Below, piece after piece: positions 44,473-54,517 of a DNA stretch of 64,000 nt. How positions within the stretch are numbered: position 1 is the stretch's first letter; each line of letters starts with the position of its first letter. A model generated the notes under the pieces. It saw only the letters and a program-made list of their open reading frames with translations, did not search any database and was not told the DNA's origin. This stretch comes from Berghia stephanieae (Eukaryota; Mollusca; Gastropoda; Nudibranchia; Aeolidiidae): positions 63,476,893 to 63,540,892 of the forward strand of contig CM067448.1 of assembly GCA_034508935.3 (NCBI GenBank), in the 5' to 3' direction. Position numbers and translations under genes: made by a program.

Positions 44473-44638
44473 GACTCATCCTCAAGTTCATTATCTGGGC
44501 ATTTCCGTTGTGTGGCTGAACGAAGTCCAATGGTTCCTGAGATTTCAATTTACCGCTGATGGTGTTCATTGTTACGAATTGATGGAATTCTTGGGCCGAA
44601 AAGTTGTGTGGAACGGGAACAGCATCGTTGGGTTTCGT

Positions 44639-45836
44639 ATGGCTGTTGGTTGTCACTCCAATCAATGTGTAGCTGTTGGTTGTCACTCCAATCAATGTGT
44701 AGCTGTTGGTTGTCACTCCAATCAATGTGTAGCTGTTGGTTGTCACTCCAATCAATGTGTAGCTGTTGGTTGTCACTCCAATCAATGTGTAGCTGTTGGT
44801 TGTCACTCCAATCAATGTGTAGCTGTTGGTTGTCACTCCAATCAATGTGTAGCTGTTGGTTGTCACTCCAATCAATGTGTAGCTGTTGGTTGTCACTCCG
44901 ATCAATGTGTAGCTGTTGGTTGTCACTCCAATCAATGTGTAGCTGTTGGTTGTCACTCCAATCAATGTGTAGCTGTTGGTTGTCACTCCAATCAATGTGT
45001 AGCTGTTGGTTGTCACTCCAATCAATGTGTAGCTGTTGGTTGTCACTCCAATCAATGTGTAGCTGTTGGTTGTCACTCCGATCAATGTGTAGCTGTTGGT
45101 TGTCACTCCAATCAATGTGTAGCTGTTGGTTGTCACTCCAATCAATGTGTAGCTGTTGGTTGTCACTCCAATCAATGTGTAGCTGTTGGTTGTCACTCCA
45201 ATCAATGTGTAGCTGTTGGTTGTCACTCCAATCAATGTGTAGCTGTTGGTTGTCACTCCAATCAATGTGTAGCTGTTGGTTGTCACTCCAATCAATGTGT
45301 AGCTGTTGGTTGTCACTCCGATCAATGTGTAGCTGTTGGTTGTCACTCCGATCAATGTGTAGCTGTTGGTTGTCACTCCAATCAATGTGTAGCTGTTGGT
45401 TGTCACTCCAATCAATGTGTAGCTGTTGGTTGTCACTCCAATCAATGTGTAGCTGTTGGTTGTCACTCCAATCAATGTGTAGCTGTTGGTTGTCACTCCA
45501 ATCAATGTGTAGCTGTTGGTTGTCACTCCAATCAATGTGTAGCTGTTGGTTGTCACTCCAATCAATGTGTAGCTGTTGGTTGTCACTCCAATCAATGTGT
45601 AGCTGTTGGTTGTCACTCCAATCAATGTGTAGCTGTTGGTTGTCACTCCAATCAATGTGTAGCTGTTGGTTGTCACTCCAATCAATGTGTAGCTGTTGGT
45701 TGTCACTCCAATCAATGTGTAGCTGTTGGTTGTCACTCCAATCAATGTGTAGCTGTTGGTTGTCACTCCAATCAATGTGTAGCTGTTGGTTGTCACTCCA
45801 ATCAATGTGTAGCTGTTGGTTGTCACTCCAATCAAG
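44639..45836. repeat. Satellite array, 30-bp unit, 40 copies
   Basis: The unit is GCTGTTGGTTGTCACTCCAA plus TCAATGTGTA. Copies are nearly identical; the only recurrent variant is CCG for CCA at 44899, 45079, 45319 and 45349. Because 30 is divisible by three, it creates long open frames on both strands. Confidence 0.98.
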
Positions 45837-45883
45837 GTGGAGTGATTAAGCGGAGAAGGTGTAGCGATTGAACGGAGCATTTA

Positions 45884-46017
45884 CACCTGAGTACGTGAGA
45901 GAATGTGAGCAAAGAGCCTTTTCCAAGGACTCAACTATGCGCCAAGCGCGAGACTCGAACCCACGACCTTCCGATCCGAAAGCGAGTGTCATACCACTAG
46001 ACCACATAGCCGCACAT
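45884..46017 (-). mobile_element. SINE family 1, partial, copied with the satellite
   Basis: Only the head and first part of the body. Begins exactly where 44339 begins (ACACCTGAGTACGTGA), so it arose by tandem duplication of the SINE-plus-satellite segment, not by a new insertion. Confidence 0.85.
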
Positions 46018-46186
46018 GGCTCATCCTCAAGTTCATTATCTGGGCATTTCCGTTGTGTGGCCGAACGGAGTCCAATGGTTCCTGAGATTTCAATTTACCG
46101 CTGATGGTGTTCATTGTTACGAATTGATGGAATTCTTGGGCCGAAAAGTTGTGTGGAACGGGAACAGCATAGTTGGGTTTCGTATG

Positions 46187-46664
46187 GCTGTTGGTTGTCA
46201 CTCCAATCAATGTGTAGCTGTTGGTTGTCACTCCAATCAATGTGTAGCTGTTGGTTGTCACTCCGATCAATGTGTAGCTGTTGGTTGTCACTCCAATCAA
46301 TGTGTAGCTGTTGGTTGTCACTCCAATCAATGTGTAGCTGTTGGTTGTCACTCCAATCAATGTGTAGCTGTTGGTTGTCACTCCAATCAATGTGTAGCTG
46401 TTGGTTGTCACTCCAATCAATGTGTAGCTGTTGGTTGTCACTCCAATCAATGTGTAGCTGTTGGTTGTCACTCCAATCAATGTGTAGCTGTTGGTTGTCA
46501 CTCCAATCAATGTGTAGCTGTTGGTTGTCACTCCAATCAATGTGTAGATGTTGGTTGTCACTCCAATCAATGTGTAGCTGTTGGTTGTCACTCCAATCAA
46601 TGTGTAGCTGTTGGTTGTCACTCCAATCAATGTGTAGCTGTTGGTTGTCACTCCAATCAAGGTG
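46187..46664. repeat. Satellite array, same 30-bp unit, 16 copies
   Basis: Second array of the GCTGTTGGTTGTCACTCCAA unit, one CCG variant (46264) and one GATGTTGG variant. Ends with the same AAGGTGGAGTGATTAAGCGG junction as the first array. Confidence 0.97.
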
Positions 46665-46794
46665 GAGTGATTAAGCGGAGAAGGTGTAGCGATTGAACGG
46701 AGCATTTATATAGAAAAAAATCCGTCTTTCGAGAATGTGAAGTGTATAAGCGGAGTGTGCGATTAACCGATGTGCGATTAAGCGGAAGAAACTG

Positions 46795-47156
46795 TAATAT
46801 AATTAACATCAAAGAATAGGTTTAATAAGGGGACATAATTCATAACAAACTAACCCAATGAAAATATTATCTGATTATCTTCCTTTGATCATTCAGACAA
46901 TAATTCTATAAATTATTATAAAAAGTCAATCATACAAAATGTAAACCGAGATCAAACTGTATAAATCAATAATAAAATAGGGGACGGCTGGGGTGGGAGA
47001 TTGGGAGGTGTTATTAAATAATTCTAGATAGTGTTTTATTGACCTCCCCCCTCTCCTTTTAAGATATAATTTAATAATAATGATATAAAAAAGAAGGAAA
47101 GAAGGATGACGGTCAGAGAGAAGGAAAGACTGAAATAAAAATATTTTAAAAAAGAA
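46795..47156. other. Unassigned intergenic DNA
   Basis: AT-rich, no ORF or known repeat. Confidence 0.5.
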
Positions 47157-47200
<44 letters not shown>

Positions 47201-47366
47201 AAGAAAGATAATGAGAGAGACAGATAGAGGGATGGTTACCTCCGTCTCTCCCACTCCTTCCCCTGCACACACACACACACACACACAAACACACAATCAC
47301 ACACACCCAAACACACACATACACAAACACACACACAAACACACACACACACACACACACACACAT
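47157..47366. repeat. (GA)n and (CA)n microsatellites
   Basis: GA repeats 47157-47196; CA repeats with AAAC interruptions 47266-47366. Confidence 0.95.
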
Positions 47367-47637
47367 ATTTTTACCTTGAATAGTTTAACCATAATACAAA
47401 TGTAATAATGTAACATATTTCCTTATCTTGTTTAGACGAAGAAGTCTAAAGGCCGAAACATCATTTACTTTGTATTGTATCTTTTATAAAGGTAATTTTT
47501 ATTCCCTGTTTTTTCTATAAAGTTCATTGACCCATTTCGGTATCTATATTTTTTACGCTTAATCGGTCATTGATAAAGGAGAGAGGTCCCTTCCGTTATC
47601 TTGCTTTCTTTACACAGTGACTGAGTTGCCACCTTTT

Positions 47638-47677
<40 letters not shown>

Positions 47678-48060
47678 TAAATAGTAGTGAATGGCAGTAA
47701 ACAGTATTCTGGAGTCTTCGATTTGTACTTCCCCTCCTTCTCCTCATCCTTCTTCATCTTCTTGAAATGTTTTTTGAATGATAAAATTTAAGACAGTTTA
47801 TTTACTCCTTTATTTTTATTAAAACCGGGACATTCAGTTAGCAAAACTGTTGGTACCCAGCAAGTAACTTACAACAGCTTCATGCCGCTACCTGGATGGA
47901 GAATCCACTTTTCAATAGTTATGTGCATTTTCGTAATATTAAACCAGGGAGATATTCCAAATGCTACGGCCGCCTAAAACATACAGACCCTAATGGATCT
48001 GATCTCATTACCTTTCAACGTGCTCGAGGCATTGGTCACATTGCAAAATGTGCTCAAAAT
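47367..48060 (+). other. Extra copy of methyltransferase intron sequence
   Basis: GACGAAGAAGTCTAAAGGCC (47438), TTAATCGGTCATTGATAAAG and CAGTGACTGAGTTGCCACCT match 50350-50480. TCTGGAGTCTTCG through GGAGATATTCCAAATGC matches 29190-29770. Lying upstream of exon 1 of copy 2, it points to a further, mostly lost unit of the locus. A T-run fills 47639-47672. Confidence 0.55.
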
Positions 48061-48124
48061 TAGCCACATAGTGAAGAGTTTCACAGTTTGAGAAATATCC
48101 CTTTAGACAAGTTTAACCCAGTTT

Positions 48125-48995
48125 CATCCAGTTTCATAAATGAATTGATCACAACCCCCCCCCCCCCCCCCCTCCATTAAATCCTGCGACCTTGATCCCT
48201 TACAAGCACAGCTTTTGGTCAGTTCCATCGATACATTATTACCGTCCATTACATCAATCATAAATACATCCATAGTGACTGTCGAAATCTCTTCGTGTTT
48301 TAAAAGTACTCTCGTTAAACCACTTCTGAAGAAACCTTCACAGGACCACACTGTATTAAAGAATTATCGTCCTGTATCAAATTTTTTCAAAACTGACACA
48401 TTATCATCTCATCATAAGAACAACAGTTTGGAAAACCTTCAGTCACCCTACAACCAGCAACACAGTTTGAACAACCTTTCCATCATCTACAACCAGCAAC
48501 ACAGTTTGGAACAACCTTTCCAGTCATCCTACAAACAGAAACACAGTTGGAACAACCTTTCAGTCATCTACAACAGAACACAGTTTGGAACAACCTTTCC
48601 AGTCATCCTGCAACCAGCAACACAGTTTGGAACAACCTTTCCAGTCATCCTACAACCAGCAACACAGTTTGGAACAACCTTTCTAGTCATCCTGCAACCA
48701 GCAACACAGTTTGGAACAACCTTTCCAGTCATCCTACAACCAGCAACACAGTTTGGAACAACCTTTCCAGTCAGGCTACAACCAGCAACACAGTTTGGAA
48801 CAACTTTTCCAGTAAGCCTACAAACAGAAACATAGTCCTGAAACGGCACTTCTTAAAATGTTTAATGACTTGTGTAACGCCGATGCTAACAATATCAATG
48901 TATTATGTCTTTTAGATTTTTCAGCTGCTTTTGACATCATTGACCATGACATTTTGTTTCTAAGACGGGAAAATACGTTCGGCGTAACTAATTAC
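48125..48995 (+). mobile_element. L2/CR1-group LINE, internal RT fragment
   Basis: Plus strand: KSCDLDPLQAQLL, LLPSITSIINTSIV, FKSTLVKPLLKKPSQDHTVL, KNYRPVSNF, then a 42-bp minisatellite, then MFNDLCNADANNINVLCLLD, FSAAFDIIDHDILF, ENTFGV. Motif A aspartate is present. Both ends are truncated; the right edge is near 48998, where block 2 begins. A C-run lies at 48157-48172. Confidence 0.8.
48421..48835 (+). repeat. 42-bp minisatellite derived from LINE RT codons
   Basis: The unit CAGTTTGGAACAACCTTTCC plus AGTCATCCTACAACCAGCAACA is repeated about ten times. The left units are shorter and code SLENLQSPYNQQHS, the RT motif that in this LINE group precedes the ALLKVFND region. The period is exactly 14 codons. 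Confidence 0.9.
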
Positions 48996-49324
48996 GTTTC
49001 TGATAGCCTAACAACAATAATAAAGAGATGAGGGAAGCCAACGTCATTCAATCTCTATCAACATTAATTAAAGACAGTAAGACAAGAAACGGAGGTTCAT
49101 TTCTACACATTGGCACAGTTTGGCATAAAACAAGTTGCGTGGTAAATCTGGCAATATTTACACACATCCTCAGCAAATGTGTTCATTCTTCAAAGTCATT
49201 CTCGCGATTACGTTAGCCTAAATCTTCAGTCATTCAATTGTCTCCACCTACAACCCTTATCAAGAATTTTTGTAAGACATTTGTCCACGGTTTTTATTCC
49301 TAGTGCAAGTGTATAAAAATAAAA

Positions 49325-49360
49325 ATGAGTGATCAACAGGAAAATGCATCCGGACCCCAT
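49325..49360 (+). CDS. Methyltransferase copy 2, exon 1
   Basis: MSDQQENASGPH, then GTAAGTACACG. The first in-frame ATG lies in AAAAATGAGTG. The upstream 180 bp (CTCGCGATTACGTTAGCCTA, TTCAGTCATTCAATTGTCTC) is conserved with block 1 and is the best candidate for a promoter/5' UTR. Confidence 0.72.
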
Positions 49361-49501
49361 GTAAGTACACGTAGATACCTCGTTGAATTCAATTAAAACC
49401 ACTGGCAAGATTAACGTTTGTTTTTTAATGCTGTATTTTATTTTGTAGCGTTTGTTTCGGTGTGCAATGGCTTTTGAAGGTTACAAAAATAAACATGTCC
49501 T

Positions 49502-49986
49502 TACAGAGAGAACGTCAACATAGCATTGGGCATGCGTGTCTCTTGTCAACTGAGGAAGTAATATATCGTGTGGTTAATTAGGAAATCACCAATTATATTT
49601 GAGAAATCACTTTTTAAAATGTTATAATATAAATACTTTTATAAATAAAAATATAACTAATAAACTTATTTTGATGAAAGTTCACAGTGATGTGTTATTG
49701 CAAACAGTGAAAAATAATAAGGAATGCAACCAAGATTAAGATTACCAGGCGTGAAATCACTGACTTCACGGTTAGGTAACTCAGACTCAGACTAAAAGAT
49801 CGCTGGTGCATCACTAGTGCACTGTGAACATTTCATCAAAATAAGTTTATTTGTTATATTGTTATTTTATAAAAGTATGTATATAATAACATTTTAAAAG
49901 TGATATTTCATTAACCAAACGGTAGAATTCCTCAGTTGATCAGAGAGACGCATGCACAATGCCATGTTGACGTTCTCTCTGTAAGG
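49502..49986. mobile_element. Foldback palindrome with arms of about 200 bp
   Basis: Outer ends TTACAGAGAGAACGTCAACA and its inverse GTTGACGTTCTCTCTGTAA. Inverted identity continues inward through GAAATCAC, TTTTAAAATGTTATAATATA and AATAAACTTATTTTGATGAA to about 49707, mirrored from 49806. Lies in intron 1 of copy 2. Its outer 55 bp match the interior of the GGGAATGAG MITE family (for example 18240-18275). Confidence 0.85.
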
Positions 49987-50024
49987 GCATGTGAAAAAAA
50001 GGAAGTAAAAATGACTCTTATAAA

Positions 50025-50141
50025 AGACACAAGACAAAGTAAACGACGTTTCGGCCTTTGGCTTTCTTCGTGTAAACAAGGAAAGGAAATATGTTATATT
50101 ACATTTGCATTATGGTTAAAATAGTATTGATAAGAATGCTA

Positions 50142-50177
<36 letters not shown>

Positions 50178-50238
50178 AAGGGAAGAAGAAGAAAGAGAGA
50201 GAGATATATATATATAGATAGATAGATAGATTGATAGG

Positions 50239-50281
<43 letters not shown>

Positions 50282-50390
50282 AACAAGGAGTAGAAGTAAT
50301 GAATGTTTTAACCATAATGCCAATGTAATATAACAATATTTCCTCTTCATGTTTACCTGAAGAAGTGTCAAAGGCCGAGACGCCATTTAC
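50025..50390. mobile_element. Palindromic element with microsatellite core
   Basis: AGTAAACGACGTTTCGGCCT...GGTTAAAATA (50037-50120) is mirrored by TTTTAACCATAATGCCAATG...AGGCCGAGACGCCATTTACT (50305-50392). The core has (TG)n, (TA)n, (GATA)n and (GA)n. A right arm alone recurs at 47380-47470. Confidence 0.75.
50140..50280. repeat. (TG)n, (GATA)n and (GA)n microsatellites
   Basis: TG 50140-50177, AGATAGAT 50213-50232, GA 50243-50280; forms the loop of the palindrome. Confidence 0.95.
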
Positions 50391-50565
50391 TTTATTTTTC
50401 AATACATTTGATTTAATCGGTCATTAGTAAAGGAGCGAGGTCCCTGCCGCCATCTTGCTTTCTTTATACAGTGACTGAGTTGCCACTTCGGTTGTTTTTT
50501 TTAATAAATAGAAGTGAATGGCAGTAAATGGCATTCTGAAGTCTTCGTTTAGTTCTTCGCCTCCT

Positions 50566-50711
50566 CTTCCTCCTCCTCCTCCTCCTCCTCCTCCCCTCCT
50601 CCTCCTCCTCCTCCTCTTCCTCCTCCTCCTCCTCTCTCCTCCTCCTCCTCCCCTCCTCCTCCTCCTCCTCCTCCTCCTCCTCCTCCTCCTCCCTCTCCTC
50701 CTCCTCCTCCT
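50566..50711. repeat. (CCT)n microsatellite
   Basis: Long CTC/CCT tract with single-base interruptions, expanded from a short CCTCCT run present at the paralogous site near 29255-29285. Confidence 0.95.
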
Positions 50712-50713
50712 TA

Positions 50714-50849
50714 ATCTTCCGCGAGGACAAGAAACACATGCGCACAACCAACATGACGTTCTCTCTCTAATAACTTTTCCGCCGGTGACGTCACAGACTA
50801 TGGGTGACGTCCAATCAAGGGACGCTACTCTTCCATTAATCTCATTCCC
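50714..50849. mobile_element. Foldback MITE, GGGAATGAGATTAGCGG family, copy C (right part)
   Basis: CTTCCGCGAGGACAAGAAAC...GGGACGCTACTCTTCC to CTCATTCCC, followed by TA. The left arm is missing; it abuts the CCT tract. Confidence 0.8.
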
Positions 50850-50965
50850 TATTTACTCCTTTATTTTTTTTTTCATCGGGGCGTTCAGTTAGCAAACCTG
50901 TTGGAATCCATCAAGTCACCGACAACAGCTGCATGCTGCTACCTGCATTTATATGGTACTTCATA

Positions 50966-51195
50966 GGGAATGAGATTAGCGGAAGAGTAGCGTCCCTTGA
51001 TTGGACGTCACCCATAGTCTGTGACGTCACCGGCGGAAAACTTATGAGAGAGAGAAATTCATGTTGGTTGTGCGCATGCGTCTCTCGTCCTCGCTTCCGG
51101 TGAAAGCGGCGTGAGACACTTCAAAACCAAATTGACGTTCTCTCTGTAAGGTGACGTCCAATCAAGGGACGCTACTCTTCCGCTAATCTCATTCC
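50966..51195. mobile_element. Foldback MITE, GGGAATGAGATTAGCGG family, copy D
   Basis: Complete: GGGAATGAGATTAGCGGAAG to CCGCTAATCTCATTCC, about 230 bp, TA at 50964-50965 and near 51197. Arms of about 50 bp plus internal TGACGTCACCGGCGG palindromes. Confidence 0.87.
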
Positions 51196-51892
51196 TTATT
51201 GTTATTCGCCGCATTCGATGAAAAAAAATCGGCGCTTTGCCTCTCTGGAGAAATACTTGTAAATTTCCAGTGCTATACTCCTCGTTTTGACAACATTTGT
51301 ATGTTTAATCCATATTGTTATCAGTTTTAATGAATGTCGAAAACACAACAGGAAGCTATGCCTCTAGGTTTTCAACTATTAATTGTAAGAATTGTTTATG
51401 GCAAGTATGTAAAATGTATCTCTTGTCATAATTTCATCCCTTACCCCACCCATCTCATGGTTAGACAAAAATTGTCTGCTCGGTTTGGGAATGTTTGGCA
51501 GGCTATTCAAATCACCAGGTAGTTGAATGCAAAAGGATTCATTGGTTCTTTTGAATGGAACAGAACCATAAACGAGACACCAGGCCCCGTTTTCATGAAC
51601 GCGGAAGCGCTTAGTCTCTGACTTAAGTCAAGGACTTGAAAACAATCGGATTTCGTGTGGGCTGACTTAGCAAGTCTCAGATTAAAATCACGGCACCTTC
51701 GTACTAGGTTTGGCCAAGTTTTAGTCATTTGCTGAGGCCCGAATTCAAGCTTAGTCTGAGTCTAGTTACTAGGATACATCATAGCGTCAACAAGATAGCA
51801 GCTATTTTTAGATTGAGAGAGCTTTGATTCGGAAGGAAAATACGTCGGTTACGAATGACAGAGGCAAAAAGTGTCCTGTTGCTATTGACCAC

Positions 51893-51894
<2 letters not shown>
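51196..51894. other. Intron 1 of copy 2, mostly unassigned
   Basis: No ORF of substance. 51580-51720 has GTCTCTGACTTAAGTCAAGG-type short palindromes. 51715-51894 matches 8990-9170. Confidence 0.5.
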
Positions 51895-51929
<35 letters not shown>

Positions 51930-51941
51930 AACCACATCACA

Positions 51942-51980
<39 letters not shown>

Positions 51981-51986
51981 CTCTCT
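51895..51986. repeat. (CT)n microsatellite, two tracts
   Basis: Two CT runs separated by AAACCACATCACACA; positional counterpart of 32617-32676. Confidence 0.95.
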
Positions 51987-52463
51987 CTCGTCAGTGGGTC
52001 TCACTCACCGTCTCCTACTAGAAAGGACGAAAAGCCTCCTGTAAAAGCTGTATTTCGACCTCACAGTCGAACGTATTGATTGAGTGTCCTGTGAGAACAC
52101 GTGAGGCCTCCATACTAATAATAAGGACTCGAAATCCCTGTTTTAGTCAATGTTAAAACATCTAAAAACAAGTATAGTTTGATACACATAAAGCAGCATT
52201 TGCCTGCATAGGCTGGCGAAGAGTAAACAAAGCTGAGAAATGGCTCTTAAATAACCAAATAATGTTCAAAGCGCCGTAAAACATCTTAAAATAGACATAA
52301 AAACATCAGATATCACTCAATGTATTATTTTGGGAAATTATCTTAAGGTACTCTTTGCTCTTCACCAAAAATAGTTTTATACTGCATTAGATTTAGAAAG
52401 AAATTTCAACTTTTATGGTCAACCTATGTTTATATTTAATATAACATTCTTGTTTCTCTACAG

Positions 52464-53276
52464 AATCTCACTAAAGATGGCCCAATGGTATTTGTAAAGC
52501 ATTTAACGGAATATGAAAAGTACCGTCCCGGTTATTCCGAAAAGGGTGTCGAGATGGTCTTGGAAGAAATTATGTTGCCAAAGGAAACGAGTTCAAGTTC
52601 TTTAAAATATGAAATCCTTGAACTTGGCGCTGGATCCGGAAAATTGACTGAATTGGTTGCCCCGAAAATTCCCCCTGGATACAGATATCTGGCAACGGAT
52701 ATTTCAGGAGATTTCATTGAGATACTTAAATCGAAATCACTGCCTGTAGAGACAGCTACAGTGAATGCTTCAAATATTCCCTTACCAGATAATTCAGTAC
52801 AGAGCATACTCTGTGCCTCATGTCTACACTGGTTTTGTGATGATGAAAGTCTGAAAGAGATCCATCGAGTTCTGGTTCCTGGTGGAAAACTAATCTCTCT
52901 TTCTTATTATGAACAGTTCTTTGATGAACCTTGGTTGATAGAAATATACAACCAATGGGCTGAAACGTGAGCTGCACGGGCATTCACTTTTGACTGATGT
53001 TTATTCATCGAATTTTGTGGAATTGAAACCGATGGATGCTTGTAGTTTCTTTACTGCAGTCAGGAGGGAATGTTTCCTGGTAAAGGAATACCACCTGGAC
53101 TAGACTTTGTTCTAAATTATCTTAACACCATTTCTTTATATGTATATCTTTCGGACGATGTACGCGAGGCGTTCTTCAGCCGTTTGAAGCAGAAAGTGGT
53201 TACTTATCCAGGTGTCAATCCAGAGAATATGACTATTCCTTTTGTTGATCATTTTGATGTCTTTTTAGCCAAATGA
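52464..53276 (+). pseudogene. Methyltransferase copy 2, exon 2 (catalytic exon)
   Basis: Begins NLTKDGPMVFVKHLTEYEKY right after the TCTCTACAG acceptor. It is open through the whole SAM-binding core to IYNQWAET, then TGA at 52968-52970. About 100 bp is out of frame (FVELKPMDACSFF is encoded in the displaced frame), after which PGKGIPPGLDFVLNYLNTIS to FVDHFDVFLAK and TGA is in the original frame. The glycine-rich motif I is intact here, whereas copy 1 has lost it. Confidence 0.82.
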
Positions 53277-53358
53277 TCCAAGAGTAACTGTAAACATTTA
53301 ATTGACTGACCTACGTTGGGTTTTCAGGTAACCATAACTCCAAAGCAAACACGACCAT

Positions 53359-54517
53359 ATGGATTTGGCGCTGGCTTCTGGCGACAATAGACCTGTTGTG
53401 AATGTTTACCTATTTATACCAGAAGATATCGAAATTGAAACTCTAAATAAATTTTATACACGTTTCGACACAGCAAACAAATTTGATATTGAAAATGTAA
53501 AACATAAATTAGACAGGGCTTTGGAAGATGAAATGACTATTGAGGTCAGTGAAGAAGAAACGAGATTCGTATTCTCGAAATTAAACGAGAAGAAGGCTGT
53601 TGGGCCGGATGGATTGAAAGGAAAATTATTAAAAGAACGTGCCCATCAGCTTTCGCCCATTTATACACATATTTTTAACATGTCCCTCCAATGCGTTTCG
53701 ATCCCTGAAATTTGGAAAACTTCAAAAATTATTCCTTTTGCAAAAAAAAAAAAAGAAAAAATTGAATCAATGAACGATCTCAGACCTGTTGCACTGACTT
53801 CAATAGTCATGAAATCTTTAGAAAAACTTGTTCTTGTTAAAATTAGGAACCAGTTTATGCCATTGAGTGATAGTCATAAATTTGCTTGCAAACCAGGAGT
53901 GGCGTAGAGGATGCCATTCTGCTGTTTACAAACAACATCAACAGGCAACTAGATCACGCTAAGAGCTATTGCATAATGCTTTTTGCATATTTTTCTTCAG
54001 CGTTCAATACAATGCAACTTCAGTTGGTTGTTCAAAAATTGACTAGTCTGAATTGAAACAAGTATATTATTGCTTGGGTGCTCGAATTTCTTACGGAGAG
54101 AGCGCAAAATGTTCAATTAGGACAAAACATATCTTCCTGTATAACTACAAATATTGGTGCTCCTCAAGGTTGTGTATTATCCCCTGTATTGTTCACGATA
54201 TACACGAATGACTGTAGAAGTCAAAACCTGAGTATACCTTTAATAAAGTTTGCAGATGACATCGCTCTTCAAGGCCTCATAACAAATGGCAACGACAAGA
54301 AATTGATAGATTTGTGTCTTGGTGTGATGCCCACCACCTTGAACTTAACATAAGCAAGACAAAGGAGCTAGTGATTGACTTTAGGAGAGTGAAGGAACCG
54401 ATAGAACCGTTAAAGTTAAAGGACCAATTCGTCCAGCGAGTTCCTCACTACAAATACCTTGGTGTAACGATTGATGACAGGCTCAAGTGGGATGAACACT
54501 TTGAAATAATTAGATAA
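53359..54517 (+). pseudogene. Reverse transcriptase of the CR1-group LINE
   Basis: Open pieces 53359-53907, 54078-54353 and 54314-54517 carry RT fingers, palm and connection. The endonuclease is missing by 5' truncation. The motif A Asp-to-Tyr change and the frameshifts make it inactive. Beyond 54517 the C-terminal region persists only in shifted frames to about 54870 (HPLRPSIIMSGRSGHPFSIS). Confidence 0.82.

Larger units (their letters stand above)
43643..46794. mobile_element. Pogo/Tigger-type DNA element carrying a SINE and satellite
   Basis: Starts CAGTCGACTCCTTTTAATCGC and ends GCGATTAAGCGGAAGAAACTG, with TA at 43641-43642 and 46795-46796. Subterminal GATTAAGCGGA repeats occur at both ends. 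CAGT-ended inverted repeats with TA target duplication fit the pogo branch. No transposase found. The interior contains a SINE, a 30-bp satellite and a partial tandem duplication of both. Confidence 0.75.
49325..53276 (+). pseudogene. SAM-dependent methyltransferase, copy 2 (two exons, frame-disrupted)
   Basis: Exon 1 49325-49360, intron of 3.1 kb (GTAAGT donor, TCTCTACAG acceptor, phase 0), exon 2 52464-53276. The spliced product has motif I ILELGAGSGKLTE, motif post-I LATDISGDFIEIL, motif II-III region VQSILCASCLHWFCDDESLK and EIHRVLVPGGKLISLSYYEQ. This is the Rossmann core of a class I SAM methyltransferase of the Methyltransf_11 group, similar to yeast/animal putative methyltransferases of unknown substrate. 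Relative to copy 1 it lacks 2 nt near 52969 (creating TGA after NQWAET) and 1 nt near 53070, after which the frame is restored to the natural TGA at 53276. As it stands the product would stop at about 180 of 280 residues, keeping the SAM-binding core but losing the C-terminal third. Confidence 0.78.

Noticed and set aside
44480-44638. Minus-strand frame with NFSAQEFHQFVTMNTISGKL as a possible pogo transposase piece.
   Set aside because: No DDE or DNA-binding motif, only about 55 codons, and no similarity I can recall; it is probably chance within the element.
44444-46705. Long open frames (up to 478 codons) on both strands across the 30-bp arrays.
   Set aside because: A 30-bp unit is divisible by three and lacks stops in several frames on both strands; the frames follow array borders, not protein features.
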